Positions 34,667-46,920 of a stretch of DNA of 64,000 nt are shown here, piece by piece. Positions within the stretch are counted from its first letter, which is position 1. Each line of letters opens with the position of its first letter. This DNA is from Mangrovibacterium diazotrophicum (GTDB lineage Bacteria; Bacteroidota; Bacteroidia; Bacteroidales; Prolixibacteraceae): assembly GCF_003610535.1 (NCBI RefSeq), contig NZ_RAPN01000006.1, forward strand, positions 124,001-188,000. The letters are read 5' to 3'. The translations under genes were made by a program, and so were the position numbers. The notes under the pieces are model-generated. The model was not told the DNA's origin, made no database searches, and was given only the letters and a program-made list of their open reading frames with translations.

Positions 34667-35110
34667 CAGCTGGTTTGGGATGTGTCCGCAATATAGAAAT
34701 AAAAACAGGAATAGATATATGCTCTCCGTCTTGCAAAAATATGTTATTCAAATATAGCGACGTTGTTTACAGCTCAAGATCAATACGTTATATTAAATAT
34801 CAATTTAAGCCGCCACAATGCCAAACGAACTAATTTATTCATCATAAAAGACAACGAACAAAAGATCAAAACATCTTTTAATCAACACCTAAAAGCACCC
34901 CACCAGTAACCACCTGTTTTTTAACACAATTGATGCAAACGTCACCGCAAACGTTTGCATAAAAAAGGCCTTCGATTTGTTAAAAAAAATTAAAACCTAT
35001 CATTTAATATTGTCCCATCGGATCATAAAACGGAATAAATCTCATTCAAAAAAAACTTGAAGTAAGGAATCGATGACCTAATTGAATTAAATGAACTAAT
35101 TAAAAAAAAC
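34667..35110. other. divergent regulatory region between lacI and susC
   Basis: 444 bases without a gene. It holds the presumed lacI promoter (minus strand, TATATTTG 34749-34756), the operator pair at 34933-34958 and an AT-rich susC leader. TAATATTG at 35005-35012 is one mismatch from the -7 consensus, but the nearest TTTG is 25 bases upstream, slightly too far, so the susC start point is uncertain. Confidence 0.5.
34933..34958. promoter_or_regulatory. LacI-family operator (one and a half sites) upstream of susC
   Basis: The full palindrome GCAAACGTTTGC spans 34947-34958. Immediately before it (from 34934) is TGCAAACGT, a copy of the left half plus centre. The core is identical to the site at 33614. 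It lies about 150 bases before the susC start codon. Confidence 0.75.
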
Positions 35111-38077
35111 ATGAAGATTATTCGCAAAAACTTAAACGTCCTTCTAATGGCTTTGGGACTCTTACTGAGCAATGTTGCGTGGTCCCAGGTTGTTAGTATT
35201 TCCGGAAAGGTTACCGACTCTGCAACCGGTGAACCACTTCCCGGAGTTACAGTCTTGGTACAGGGAACAACAATTGGAACTATTACCAATTTCGACGGTG
35301 AGTACGTTCTTAGTGTAGAGAAGGGCTCCACCGTTCAATACACCTATATTGGTTACAAGATGACTGAACTGGTCGTTGGAGAAGAAACGACTATTAACGT
35401 ATCACTCGCTGTTGATACCGAACAACTGGAAGAAGTTGTGATCATCGGTTACGGCCAGGTTAAAAAGGATGACGCTACCGGATCGGTTGTGGCGATTAAG
35501 TCTGATGATTTTAACCAAGGCTCGAGCAGTTCGCCACAGGATTTGATCGTCGGTAAAATTGCCGGTGTAAATATTACCAGTGAAGGTGGCGCTCCCGGAT
35601 CAAGCACTCAAATTCGTATTCGTGGAGGTTCATCCATGTCGGCCAGCAACGATCCATTGATTATTGTTGACGGTATGCCACTGGACAACCGTACAATCAG
35701 CGGGATGAGCAACATTCTTAACTCTATTAACCCGGCGGACATCGAAACCTTCACGGTTTTGAAAGACGCTTCGGCGACAGCGATCTACGGATCCCGTGCA
35801 TCGAACGGGGTTATCCTGATTACAACTAAAAAAGGAACAAAAGGACAAGATCTGCGCCTGAACTTCGACTCGAAATTCTCGGTTAGCGAGGTGAAGGAAA
35901 CCATCAGTGTTTTGAATGCTGACGAGTTCCGCGATTTGGTAAATGCCCGCGCCGTTGATCATTCTTCAGTAAACCCTGATTTGATGGGCTCAGCCAATAC
36001 CGACTGGCAAGACCAAATCTTCCAAACTGCGATTGGACAAGATTACAACCTGGGGCTTTCAGGTTCAGCAGCTACAATCCCATTCCGTGCATCAGTTGGC
36101 TACACCAACCAGGATGGTATCCTGAAAACATCGAACCTGGAACGTTACACCGGATCGTTAAATGTTACTCCGGACTTCCTGGAAAACCACTTGAAACTTA
36201 GTTTAGGCGTGAAAGCGATGAAAATTAACAACCGTTTTGCCGACAAAGGCGCGATTGGTAACGCCCTACGCTTCGACCCGACACAGCCGGTGAAAGATGA
36301 CGACCCAAAGTACGATCGCTACGGTGGCTACTACACCTGGTTGATGTCTGACGGAACACGTAACGTGAACGGAACACGCAACCCGGTTGCCCAATTAATG
36401 CAACGCGCTGACGAATCTGATGTATCACGTGTTATTGCCGATTTCCAGGCAAACTACAAGGTTCACTTCCTGCCTGAATTGAATGTGACTGTAAAAGGTG
36501 GCATTGACTATTCAAACAGCGATGGAACAATCGTGACGGACACACTGGCCGCTTGGACGCAAGCTTCATCAGTTGGCGTAAACCGCGTGTATACTCAGGA
36601 GAAGAACAACAAGCTGTTCAACTTCATTTTGAACTATCAAAAAGAACTGGACGGAATTGACAGCCGTATCGATGCGATGGCCGGTTACGAGTGGCAACAC
36701 TTCCACATCACCAGCAGTGCTGTTGAATGGGATCGCGATGACAATAAAATTGAAGATTCGAAAGACGCTACCGAAAACTACCTGGTTTCGTTCTTCGGTC
36801 GTTTGAACTATACTTTCAAAGATCGCTACTTGTTAACAGCAACAGTTCGTCAGGACGGCTCTTCCCGTTTCCACAAAGACAATCGCTGGGGTACGTTCCC
36901 GTCATTTGCTTTTGCCTGGAGAATGAGCGAAGAAGGATTCATGCAGAACATCAAGCAGCTTACCAACCTGAAACTTCGTTTGGGATACGGTGTAACCGGT
37001 CAGCAAGAACTGAACTCGGGTGACTATCCATACCTGGGAACTTACCGCCTGAGTGACAATCGTACACAATATCAATTCGGGGATCAGTATTACACGCTGA
37101 TCAGACCGAACGGATACGACGAGAGCCTGGAGTGGGAAGAAACAACCACCTACAACGCCGGTTTGGACTTCGGATTCTTCGACAACCGCTTGAACGGATC
37201 GATTGAAGTTTACAAACGGAAAACGGAAAAGCTGTTGAACACCATCCCGGTTCCTGCAGGAACAAACTTCACCGACCGCTTGCTGACTAACGTTGGTGAC
37301 CTGGAAAACAACGGTTTGGAATTCTCATTAAGCGGTATAGTTATCAGCAAACAGGACATGAACTGGGAGCTTGGGTTCAACCTGGCTTACAACAAGAACG
37401 AAGTTACCCGCCTGACAAACTACGACGATCCTGATTACAGAGGCGTTGAAGTAGGTGGAATCAGCGGTGTTGGTGTTGGAAACTATATCCAGATTAATGC
37501 TGTGGGCCATTCGTTGAATACATTCTATGTGTACCAACAGGTTTACGATACTGATGGTAAGCCAATTGAAGGCTTGTATGTTGACCGCAACAACGATGGT
37601 CAGATTACCCTGGACGACAAATATTATTACAAAGATCCGGCTCCAACCGTGTCAATGGGTTTCTCGTCTAAATTCAACTACAAAAACTGGGACTTCGGTT
37701 TCAGCGGAAGAATTTCCTTGGGCAACTATGTGTACAATAACGTAATTGTAGGTGCCCGCTACCAGGAGCTGACCGTGAACGAATACCTGACTAATATGCC
37801 TTCAGAAATCAAATTCTCGCAATTTGAAACGGCACAACAGTATTCAGACTATTTTGTAAAAGATGCTTCTTTCCTGCGCATGGATAATATTTCATTGGGT
37901 TACACCTTCAAGAAAATTATTCACGACAAAGTCAACCTAAGACTGTACTCTACCGTGCAAAACGTATTTGTGATTACTGACTATGATGGTCTGGATCCGG
38001 AAATACCGAGTGGAATCGATAATGATGTGTATCCACGTCCAAGAATATTCACCTTCGGTCTTAGTGCTAATTTTTAA
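35111..38077 (+). CDS. susC: SusC/RagA TonB-dependent starch oligosaccharide transporter
   Basis: The 988-residue protein has a signal peptide ending near SNVAWSQ. It then goes directly into a carboxypeptidase-regulatory-like domain (ISGKVTDSATGEPLPGVTVL) without an STN domain, consistent with control by LacI rather than a sigma/anti-sigma pair. Plug motifs are DPLIIVDGMPLDN and ASATAIYGSRASNGVILITTKKG; the barrel ends in FTFGLSANF. With SusD it should move maltooligosaccharides into the periplasm using TonB energy. It heads the operon susC, susD, susE, GH13, GH97, with 18 bases to susD. Confidence 0.95.
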   Translation: MKIIRKNLNVLLMALGLLLSNVAWSQVVSISGKVTDSATGEPLPGVTVLVQGTTIGTITNFDGEYVLSVEKGSTVQYTYIGYKMTELVVGEETTINVSLAVDTEQLEEVVIIGYGQVKKDDATGSVVAIKSDDFNQGSSSSPQDLIVGKIAGVNITSEGGAPGSSTQIRIRGGSSMSASNDPLIIVDGMPLDNRTISGMSNILNSINPADIETFTVLKDASATAIYGSRASNGVILITTKKGTKGQDLRLNFDSKFSVSEVKETISVLNADEFRDLVNARAVDHSSVNPDLMGSANTDWQDQIFQTAIGQDYNLGLSGSAATIPFRASVGYTNQDGILKTSNLERYTGSLNVTPDFLENHLKLSLGVKAMKINNRFADKGAIGNALRFDPTQPVKDDDPKYDRYGGYYTWLMSDGTRNVNGTRNPVAQLMQRADESDVSRVIADFQANYKVHFLPELNVTVKGGIDYSNSDGTIVTDTLAAWTQASSVGVNRVYTQEKNNKLFNFILNYQKELDGIDSRIDAMAGYEWQHFHITSSAVEWDRDDNKIEDSKDATENYLVSFFGRLNYTFKDRYLLTATVRQDGSSRFHKDNRWGTFPSFAFAWRMSEEGFMQNIKQLTNLKLRLGYGVTGQQELNSGDYPYLGTYRLSDNRTQYQFGDQYYTLIRPNGYDESLEWEETTTYNAGLDFGFFDNRLNGSIEVYKRKTEKLLNTIPVPAGTNFTDRLLTNVGDLENNGLEFSLSGIVISKQDMNWELGFNLAYNKNEVTRLTNYDDPDYRGVEVGGISGVGVGNYIQINAVGHSLNTFYVYQQVYDTDGKPIEGLYVDRNNDGQITLDDKYYYKDPAPTVSMGFSSKFNYKNWDFGFSGRISLGNYVYNNVIVGARYQELTVNEYLTNMPSEIKFSQFETAQQYSDYFVKDASFLRMDNISLGYTFKKIIHDKVNLRLYSTVQNVFVITDYDGLDPEIPSGIDNDVYPRPRIFTFGLSANF

Positions 38078-38095
38078 TCTAAACCAGCTTTTACA

Positions 38096-39667
38096 ATGAA
38101 ATCATTATATATCAAAAGACTTAGAGACATTTTGCTGTTGGGCATCCTATTCGCTCAGGCAGCATGCGTCAACGATCTGAACACCACGCCGATCGACGAG
38201 GACATTCAGACTGAAGAGAAGGTTCTGACGGACGACCTGTCGTACAAAGAACTATTAGCCAAATGCTACGCCGGCTTCATCTTAGGCGGACAAACAGCCG
38301 TTGACGGGGAACCTGACATCAGCAGTATCAACGGTAGTTTTTCATCGTACCTGCGTTTGTTATGGAATCACCAGGAGTTACCAACTGACGAAGCAATTTG
38401 TGCCTGGAACGACGGTAACCTGCGCGACCTGCATGATATGGACTGGAACTCATCAAACGAGTTCGTAACAGCTATGTATTACCGGATTACCCTGGAAATT
38501 GCATACTGTAACAACCTGATCAAATTAACAACCGACCAAAGTGAGTATGCTGAATACCGCAACGAAGCACGCATGCTTCGTGCCATCAGCTACTGGCACA
38601 TGCTGGACATGTTTGGCACCGGACCGTTTGTAACAGAAGAAGACCGTATCGGATCATTCTTCTTCCCCGAACAGGCAACTGCTGAGCAGCTTTACAATTA
38701 CATCGAATCAGAACTTCTGGAGCTGGAAACGCTTTTGCCGGACCCCAGAACCAATGAATACGGTCGTGTAGACAAGGCTGCTGCGTGGATGCTGCTTTCA
38801 AAACTTTATTTGAATTCAGAAGTCTACATCAACACCCAGAAATATACCGAGTGTATTACTTACACCAAGAAAATCATCGGAGCAGGCTACTCACTTGAAC
38901 CAACCTATGCCAACCTGTTTTTGGCTGATAACGACTTGCGTACCAATGAAATTATCTTCCCGATTATTTCCGACGGAGACAGCGTTCAAACCTGGGGTGG
39001 TATGACCTTTATCATTCACTCATCAGTTGGTGGTGATATGCCGGCAAGCGAATCAGGTATCGATGGTGGTTGGGGTGGTAACCGCACAACCAAAGCTTTT
39101 GTTGAGATGTTCGACGATCCAAGCGGTACAACCGACAGTAGAGCAATGTTCTTCTCCGAAGGTCAGAACTACGAAATTGAAGACATCTTCCAATTCCGCG
39201 ATGGTTACGCCATTCGTAAATACCGCAACGTTACTTCGGGCGGTGCAACCGGAAGCAACCTGTCGTTCCCGGATACCGACTTCCCGATGTTCCGTTATGC
39301 TGATGCGCTGTTAATGTACGCTGAAGCCGTTCTTCGTGGTGGTTCCGGTGGCGATGCTGCCACAGCTCTTGGTTATGTCAACGACATTCGGGAAAGAGCC
39401 TATGGTGATGACTCTGGCGACATCAGCTCAAGCGATTTGACACTGGACTTCCTTCTGGATGAAAGAGCCCGCGAACTTTTCTGGGAATGTCATCGTCGTA
39501 CCGACTTGGTTCGATATGGAAAGCTAACGGGTAGCAGTTATCTGTGGCCTTGGAAAGGAGCGACAAAAGATGGTGCATCAACTGATGATCGTTTCAATGT
39601 GTTCCCAATTCCGGCTTCCGACATCAACGCCAACCCGAATTTAAGTCAAATTAAAACCGGTTATTAA
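38096..39667 (+). CDS. susD: SusD family starch-binding outer membrane lipoprotein
   Basis: The 523-residue protein has a lipoprotein signal (FAQAACVNDLNTTPIDED); the body has the SusD TPR scaffold (EARMLRAISYWHMLDMFG, matching AxxLRAxxYxxL). The C-terminal LDFLLDERARELFWECHRRTDL and NVFPIPASDINANPNLSQ are the usual family ending. It pairs with the SusC channel encoded 18 bases upstream and captures starch fragments at the cell surface. The SusE gene follows after 17 bases. Confidence 0.95.
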   Translation: MKSLYIKRLRDILLLGILFAQAACVNDLNTTPIDEDIQTEEKVLTDDLSYKELLAKCYAGFILGGQTAVDGEPDISSINGSFSSYLRLLWNHQELPTDEAICAWNDGNLRDLHDMDWNSSNEFVTAMYYRITLEIAYCNNLIKLTTDQSEYAEYRNEARMLRAISYWHMLDMFGTGPFVTEEDRIGSFFFPEQATAEQLYNYIESELLELETLLPDPRTNEYGRVDKAAAWMLLSKLYLNSEVYINTQKYTECITYTKKIIGAGYSLEPTYANLFLADNDLRTNEIIFPIISDGDSVQTWGGMTFIIHSSVGGDMPASESGIDGGWGGNRTTKAFVEMFDDPSGTTDSRAMFFSEGQNYEIEDIFQFRDGYAIRKYRNVTSGGATGSNLSFPDTDFPMFRYADALLMYAEAVLRGGSGGDAATALGYVNDIRERAYGDDSGDISSSDLTLDFLLDERARELFWECHRRTDLVRYGKLTGSSYLWPWKGATKDGASTDDRFNVFPIPASDINANPNLSQIKTGY

Positions 39668-39684
39668 TCTTAAAGCTAATCGAC

Positions 39685-40776
39685 ATGAGAAAACTCATTC
39701 ATCTATTTATAATTGCACTGGCTGTCGGTTTACTCAGTTCTTGTGAGGACACAGACCTGGTGACCATCGACACCACAACCTCAAGCGCACCGGAACTGTC
39801 TCAAATTCCGTCCATCGAACTCTCAATGGACAATGCGGATGATGCGCTTGCATTCAGCTGGACAGCTGCAGACTATGACATCGCCCTGGCGGTAACCTAC
39901 CAATTGCAGATTGCTGCATCGGGAACAGATTTTGCCGAGCCTTACAACCTCTACAGCGGAACAGGATTAAGTACCTCTGTGACGGTATCAACACTCAACA
40001 CAGCCATCTTAAACAAGTTGGCGCTGGATCCGGAAACCGAAACATCAATCGACTTCCGCGTCGTTTCAACTGTTAGCACTGCTGTTGACAATTTGACTAG
40101 TTCAACACAATCGGCAACTGTTACACCATATGCAACCGAGTTCCCTCCGATCTATATGATTGGAGCAGCTACCGGTGGCTGGGATACATCCTTAGCTGTT
40201 GAAGTGCCAAGTTCATCACCAAGTGTTTACACTGCTGTTTGGAAATTCATCCAAAACGAAGCATTCCGTTTCTTCGCCCAACAGGACTGGAGCCCAACGA
40301 GCTACAACTATCCGTATTTCTCCGCTGGTTCTGTTAGCAGCCTGCTGGAAGATGCAATGGACGGCGACAACAACTTCAAGTTTGTGGGTGAAACCGGATA
40401 CTACCGGGTGACCGTAAATTTGAAAACACTGACCGTTGAAATGGAATCGGTTGCTGAACCGATTATGTATATGACCGGAGCTGGAATCGGCGGCTGGGAT
40501 CAACCCGGAACTGGCGCTTCTATTAAAATGACCTTCGTCAAAGAAAACGTATGGAAAGCAACTGCAACTTTTGTTTCAGGCGAAGCATGGCGCTTCTTTG
40601 CACAAGCCGACTGGAGCCCAACAAGCTATAACTACCCGTACTTTGCTGACGGCACTGTAGCTGCCATGTTTGAAAACGCGGGTGATGGCGACAGTAACTT
40701 CAAAAACAAATCGGCCGGCACTTACGTGATCACGCTCGATTTAAATGAGTTGTCTGTTACGGTAGCGGCACCATAA
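39685..40776 (+). CDS. susE: SusE/SusF-type surface starch-binding lipoprotein
   Basis: The 363-residue lipoprotein (LLSSCEDTDLV; the acidic residues after Cys fit the surface-export signal) has an N-terminal fibronectin-like SusE domain (about residues 25-145). Two tandem carbohydrate-binding modules follow (about 152-255 and 256-363). Both repeats carry the block WSPTSYNYPYF preceded by RFFAQ, and each begins YM(I/T)GA..GGWD, so they are recent or strongly conserved duplicates with aromatic residues suited to starch binding. Bacteroides SusE has two and SusF three such modules. The protein helps hold starch at the surface for the amylase encoded next. Confidence 0.9.
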   Translation: MRKLIHLFIIALAVGLLSSCEDTDLVTIDTTTSSAPELSQIPSIELSMDNADDALAFSWTAADYDIALAVTYQLQIAASGTDFAEPYNLYSGTGLSTSVTVSTLNTAILNKLALDPETETSIDFRVVSTVSTAVDNLTSSTQSATVTPYATEFPPIYMIGAATGGWDTSLAVEVPSSSPSVYTAVWKFIQNEAFRFFAQQDWSPTSYNYPYFSAGSVSSLLEDAMDGDNNFKFVGETGYYRVTVNLKTLTVEMESVAEPIMYMTGAGIGGWDQPGTGASIKMTFVKENVWKATATFVSGEAWRFFAQADWSPTSYNYPYFADGTVAAMFENAGDGDSNFKNKSAGTYVITLDLNELSVTVAAP

Positions 40777-40800
40777 CTTTACTAATCTCATAAAGAACTG

Positions 40801-40854
40801 GGGCTGCCTGTATTCTCAACCGACAATCTGCAACGTTGGAATATAAGGCAGCCC
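40801..40854 (+). other. long-loop inverted repeat between susE and the amylase gene
   Basis: GGGCTGCCT at 40801 pairs perfectly with AGGCAGCCC at 40846, with a 36-base loop. There is no T run, so it is unlikely to be a full terminator; it may be an mRNA processing or stability element in the 102-base gap. Confidence 0.5.
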
Positions 40855-40878
40855 TATTCATCATCCAAACCCGGAACT

Positions 40879-43602
40879 ATGAAGTATTTTCTACCCCTGA
40901 TATTCCTTTTTGTAAGCTTCCTGGGCAAAGCGCAAATTACCAGCTCTCCGGCTTTTCCGACAGCCAGTGTGGCGGTAACAATTACCTTCGACTCTTCGAT
41001 GGAAAGTCGACTAGGCTATTTTACCGGCGATTTGTATGCACACACCGGGGTTAAAATCGAAGGGAGCGACTCATGGCAACATGTGATTGGAAGTTGGGCT
41101 AACAATACCACACAACCCAAGCTTACCTACCTGGGCAGTGGCCGGTACGAATTGGTAATCACTCCCGATATCAACACTTATTACAGTGTTCCGGCAACAG
41201 AAACCGTAACTCAACTGATGTTTGTTTTTCGTTCTGCCGACGGAACCAAGCAAACCAACGACTTGCCGGTAACCGTTTACCAGTCGTCACTGGCGATCAC
41301 CATTTCGTCTCCGGAAGGTCAAACGCTGTTTCAACAAAACTCCAGTCTGAGCATCTCCGCTTTGAGCTCAGCTGACGCCGACTTAAGCCTGAAAATGGAT
41401 GAAACATTGCTGGCTTCACAAACCGGAAGCAGCATTTCAACTACAACGACATTAACCGACACCGGCTGGAAATGGCTCATTGCCTCCGCCAGCCTGAACG
41501 GATCGACCACCTACGATTCGTTACATATCTTTGTTAGCCCCGCTCCCGGGACACAAGCAAAACCAAGCTCCTACAAGCAGGGCATTAATTACATTAGCGA
41601 AACTGAAGTTGGACTAGTCCTTTTAGCGCCCAACAAAACCGACATCTACGTTTTGGGCGATTTCAACGACTGGACACCTTCGACTGACTACCAGATGAAA
41701 AAAGATGGCGAATACTTTTGGATCACCCTTTCCAATTTAACGCCTCAACAAGAATACATTTACCAATACTGGATCGACGGAGACGTCCGGGTTGGCGATC
41801 CGCTTTGCGATAAAATCAGCGATCCCTACGACGACAGCTACATTACAGATGCAGTTTATCCCGACCTGATTGTCTATCCAAGCGACAAAACCTCGGGCCG
41901 TGCATCTGTTTTGCAAACCGGCCAAACCGCTTACGAATGGAAAACCAGCTCGTGGACCTTGCCGAGCAAGGAAAATTTATTGATTTACGAGCTGCTGATC
42001 CGCGACTTTACCGAGGACGGTACTTACCAGGCGGTTATCGACAAACTCGGTTACCTGGAACGCCTGGGCGTGAATGCCATCGAGCTGATGCCATTTAGCG
42101 AATTTGAAGGCAACAGCAGCTGGGGTTACAACCCGAACTACTATTTTGCCCCCGACAAAGCCTACGGAACCAAAGATGATTTGAAAGAATTGATCGACTC
42201 GATTCATAACCGCGGGATGATCGTCATTCAGGACATGGTTCTAAATCATGCCTACAACAGTTGCCCCATGGCAAAAATGTATTGGGACGACACCAACAGC
42301 CGTCCTTCAGCGGACAATCCCTGGTTCAACGTAACATCACCAAATACCGCCTATTCGTGGGGTTCCGACTTTAATCACGAGAGTACCTACACTCAGGCCT
42401 TTGTTGACACGGTTACCAGCTATTGGATGAATGAATATAAGGTGGATGGCTTCCGCTTCGATTTTACCAAAGGGTTCACCAACACAGCCGGAGACGGTTC
42501 GGCCTACGACGCCTCGCGCATTGCCATTCTCGAGCGTATGGCCAACCACATCTGGTCGGTAAAATCCGATGCTTACGTTATTCTCGAGCATTTTGCAGCT
42601 AACGCTGAAGAACAGGTACTAACCAGTTACAGCAATGGTATGATGGTATGGGGAAATGGCAACTACAATTTCAACGAAGCAACCATGGGCTGGAATGACA
42701 ACTCGGATTTCTCCTGGTCATCCTACCAAGCTCGCGGATTCGCTCAACCCGGGCTGGTCGCTTACATGGAAAGCCACGACGAGGAGCGCCTGATGTATAA
42801 AAACCTGCAATACGGAAACTCATCCGGCGACTACGATATCACCCAACTTGCAACAGCATTGGAACGTAATGCAATGGCTGCAGCCTTTTTCTTTAGTTTG
42901 GCCGGGCCAAAAATGATTTGGCAGTTTGGTGAGTTGGGATACGATTATTCCATCGATTACAACGAACGGGTTGGTGAGAAACCGGTCAAATGGGATTACC
43001 TGGACGATACAAACCGGCAAAAGCTTTTCGATGTTTACTCGGCCATGCTGCGACTCCGGAAACAATATCCGGTTTTCACCTCGGGAACCGAGACACGCAG
43101 CTTGAGCGGTGCAACCAAATCGTTACAGCTCTCAAAAGACGGACACCACATCACGTTGATCGGTAACTTCGGAGTGGCTTCAGCCTCCATTTCTGCACCG
43201 TTCTCGCAAACCGGAACCTGGTACGAGTTTTTCACCGGAGAAACTTACGCCGTCAGCTCAACCAGCCAAACCATCACATTGGCAGCAGGAGAATACCGGT
43301 TGTACTCGGATCAGCAGTTACCCGCCTTCAAGGATTTGGCGACCGATGTCGAGGATCAGCAAATTGCAGCGAGCTCAGTTTCTGTTTTCCCAAACCCGGC
43401 CTCAACACAACTTTGGGTTCAGGCGGATGAAAAGATCACTGAGCTCCGGATTTTTACGATGGATGGGAAACTGATCCGGGAAGTCAGCCCCGAACAATCA
43501 ACTGTCGACTTAAACATTGCCAACCTGCAAAACGGCGTTTATTTTCTGCAAATAAATTCCGGCAGCAAAACAACAAACAGTAAATTCATCAAATCGAATT
43601 AA
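40879..43602 (+). CDS. GH13 alpha-amylase with T9SS C-terminal sorting domain
   Basis: The 907-residue protein has a signal peptide (FVSFLGKAQ), N-terminal immunoglobulin-like domains and a CBM48-like module (TDIYVLGDFNDWTPSTDYQM). The GH13 barrel follows: VLNHAYNS, VDGFRFDFTKG with nucleophile Asp528, VILEHF with Glu570, MESHDEER with Asp634. It ends with a type A Por-secretion domain (VFPNPASTQLWVQ, GVYFLQINSGSKTTNSKF). It should be carried across the outer membrane by the type IX system and attached or released, making it the starch-cutting enzyme at the surface, the role SusG plays as a lipoprotein in Bacteroides. Last-but-one gene of the sus operon. Confidence 0.93.
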   Translation: MKYFLPLIFLFVSFLGKAQITSSPAFPTASVAVTITFDSSMESRLGYFTGDLYAHTGVKIEGSDSWQHVIGSWANNTTQPKLTYLGSGRYELVITPDINTYYSVPATETVTQLMFVFRSADGTKQTNDLPVTVYQSSLAITISSPEGQTLFQQNSSLSISALSSADADLSLKMDETLLASQTGSSISTTTTLTDTGWKWLIASASLNGSTTYDSLHIFVSPAPGTQAKPSSYKQGINYISETEVGLVLLAPNKTDIYVLGDFNDWTPSTDYQMKKDGEYFWITLSNLTPQQEYIYQYWIDGDVRVGDPLCDKISDPYDDSYITDAVYPDLIVYPSDKTSGRASVLQTGQTAYEWKTSSWTLPSKENLLIYELLIRDFTEDGTYQAVIDKLGYLERLGVNAIELMPFSEFEGNSSWGYNPNYYFAPDKAYGTKDDLKELIDSIHNRGMIVIQDMVLNHAYNSCPMAKMYWDDTNSRPSADNPWFNVTSPNTAYSWGSDFNHESTYTQAFVDTVTSYWMNEYKVDGFRFDFTKGFTNTAGDGSAYDASRIAILERMANHIWSVKSDAYVILEHFAANAEEQVLTSYSNGMMVWGNGNYNFNEATMGWNDNSDFSWSSYQARGFAQPGLVAYMESHDEERLMYKNLQYGNSSGDYDITQLATALERNAMAAAFFFSLAGPKMIWQFGELGYDYSIDYNERVGEKPVKWDYLDDTNRQKLFDVYSAMLRLRKQYPVFTSGTETRSLSGATKSLQLSKDGHHITLIGNFGVASASISAPFSQTGTWYEFFTGETYAVSSTSQTITLAAGEYRLYSDQQLPAFKDLATDVEDQQIAASSVSVFPNPASTQLWVQADEKITELRIFTMDGKLIREVSPEQSTVDLNIANLQNGVYFLQINSGSKTTNSKFIKSN

Positions 43603-43628
43603 TAGCTACCGAAAATAATTAACAATGC

Positions 43629-45863
<2,235 letters not shown>

Positions 45864-45932
45864 CACTGACGCTAAAGAAGCTCTAGAGGGAAACAGAGCA
45901 CGATTCCTATGGGGAGGAATCATAATCACAAA

Positions 45933-45959
45933 AGAGGCTGACTCAATGAGTCAGCCTCT
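45933..45959 (+). terminator. terminator of the sus operon
   Basis: AGAGGCTGACTCA / TGAGTCAGCCTCT form a 13-base near-continuous palindrome (effective loop a few bases), then CTATTTTG. A smaller hairpin (GATTCCT/AGGAATC, 45902-45921) precedes it. Confidence 0.75.
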
Positions 45960-46024
45960 ACTATTTTGTCTCAGGCAGCCCGATGCCCTTTGCTGTCATA
46001 TGTTCCCGTCTTGCGCACCTTGGG

Positions 46025-46067
46025 AAAAAAACAATCCCCGATGTACTTTTCATTTGGACCTCGGGGA
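46025..46067 (-). terminator. terminator after the flavin reductase-rubredoxin gene
   Basis: On the minus strand TCCCCGA / TCGGGGA arms with a 19-base loop are followed by TTGTTTTTTT. The long loop makes it moderate in strength. Confidence 0.55.
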
Positions 46068-46102
46068 AAGTGTCTTGCTCCGGGCTTCAAAGCACGCGAT
46101 GC

Positions 46103-46834
46103 TTATACTTTACGGAAATAATCTTTTCCGGCGTTGCAAATCGGACATTTGTATTCTTCCGGCAGGTCCTCGAAAGGTGTTCCCGGCGGGATTCCCATGG
46201 TCGGGTCGCCAACTTCGGGATCGTACACAAAACCGCAAATCAGGCAGACGTGCGGTTCGGCTCCTTCGTGTTTGGGTTCTTCCTGCGGGGCGTTCGCTTC
46301 GTCCTCTTTACGCTCTTCATCCAGCTTGTCTTTTTCAAGATAAGTTGGCGAATTTCGGGGCGAGAACATCTTGTATTTTTCGCGGTACCAGGCGTAAGTA
46401 AGCGGATCGTCCTCCGACAGCAGATCGCTGTCCTGCACTTCCCCGATTACCAGCCAGTGCGTTCCCAAATCAATCTCCTGGTGCACGGTACAGTCGAACC
46501 AGGCCACGGCTTCATTCAACACAATCGGTGCACCGGTTTTCGCTGTCATCAGCTCGCGCTGGTTAAACTTATCTATCTCGTCGCCCGACATGAAGCCAAA
46601 ATCACCAATGATTTTCACATCCAGCTCTTTCTTCAATACCGACACCGAAAACTTACCCGAATTTCGAATGACGGCCGTGCTCATGTTATCCTTGTGGCAC
46701 GAAATAGCAATCAGCGGCGGCTTGGAAGTTACCTGGAAGACGGTGTTGGCGATGTAGCCCGCCTTTTTACCCTCGTGTTCCGAAGCGATTAAATAAAGTC
46801 CGTAGGAGAGTTTATGGAAAGCTCGCAGTTTCAT
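46103..46834 (-). CDS. flavin reductase-rubredoxin fusion protein
   Basis: Residues 1-165 form a flavin-reductase-like (split-barrel FMN-binding) domain: [26 protein letters not shown], then [14 protein letters not shown] and GKFSVSVL are characteristic. A charged Glu/Lys linker (about 168-192) leads to a rubredoxin domain with iron ligands Cys197, Cys200, Cys230 and Cys233 (CLICG ... CPICN). The architecture resembles high-molecular-weight rubredoxins of anaerobes, which pass electrons from NAD(P)H to partners such as flavodiiron oxygen or NO reductases. No such partner is next to it here. A single gene with its own terminator, cytoplasmic. It supports an anaerobic or facultative lifestyle. 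Confidence 0.9.
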   Translation of the reverse strand: MKLRAFHKLSYGLYLIASEHEGKKAGYIANTVFQVTSKPPLIAISCHKDNMSTAVIRNSGKFSVSVLKKELDVKIIGDFGFMSGDEIDKFNQRELMTAKTGAPIVLNEAVAWFDCTVHQEIDLGTHWLVIGEVQDSDLLSEDDPLTYAWYREKYKMFSPRNSPTYLEKDKLDEERKEDEANAPQEEPKHEGAEPHVCLICGFVYDPEVGDPTMGIPPGTPFEDLPEEYKCPICNAGKDYFRKV

Positions 46835-46920
46835 AGTGGTAATTTTAATGTTGAAGGACTAAAATAGGCAAAAACAGGCGCATTTTACAGGCAAACTCAA
46901 AATTACCAACAGAAACAAAT

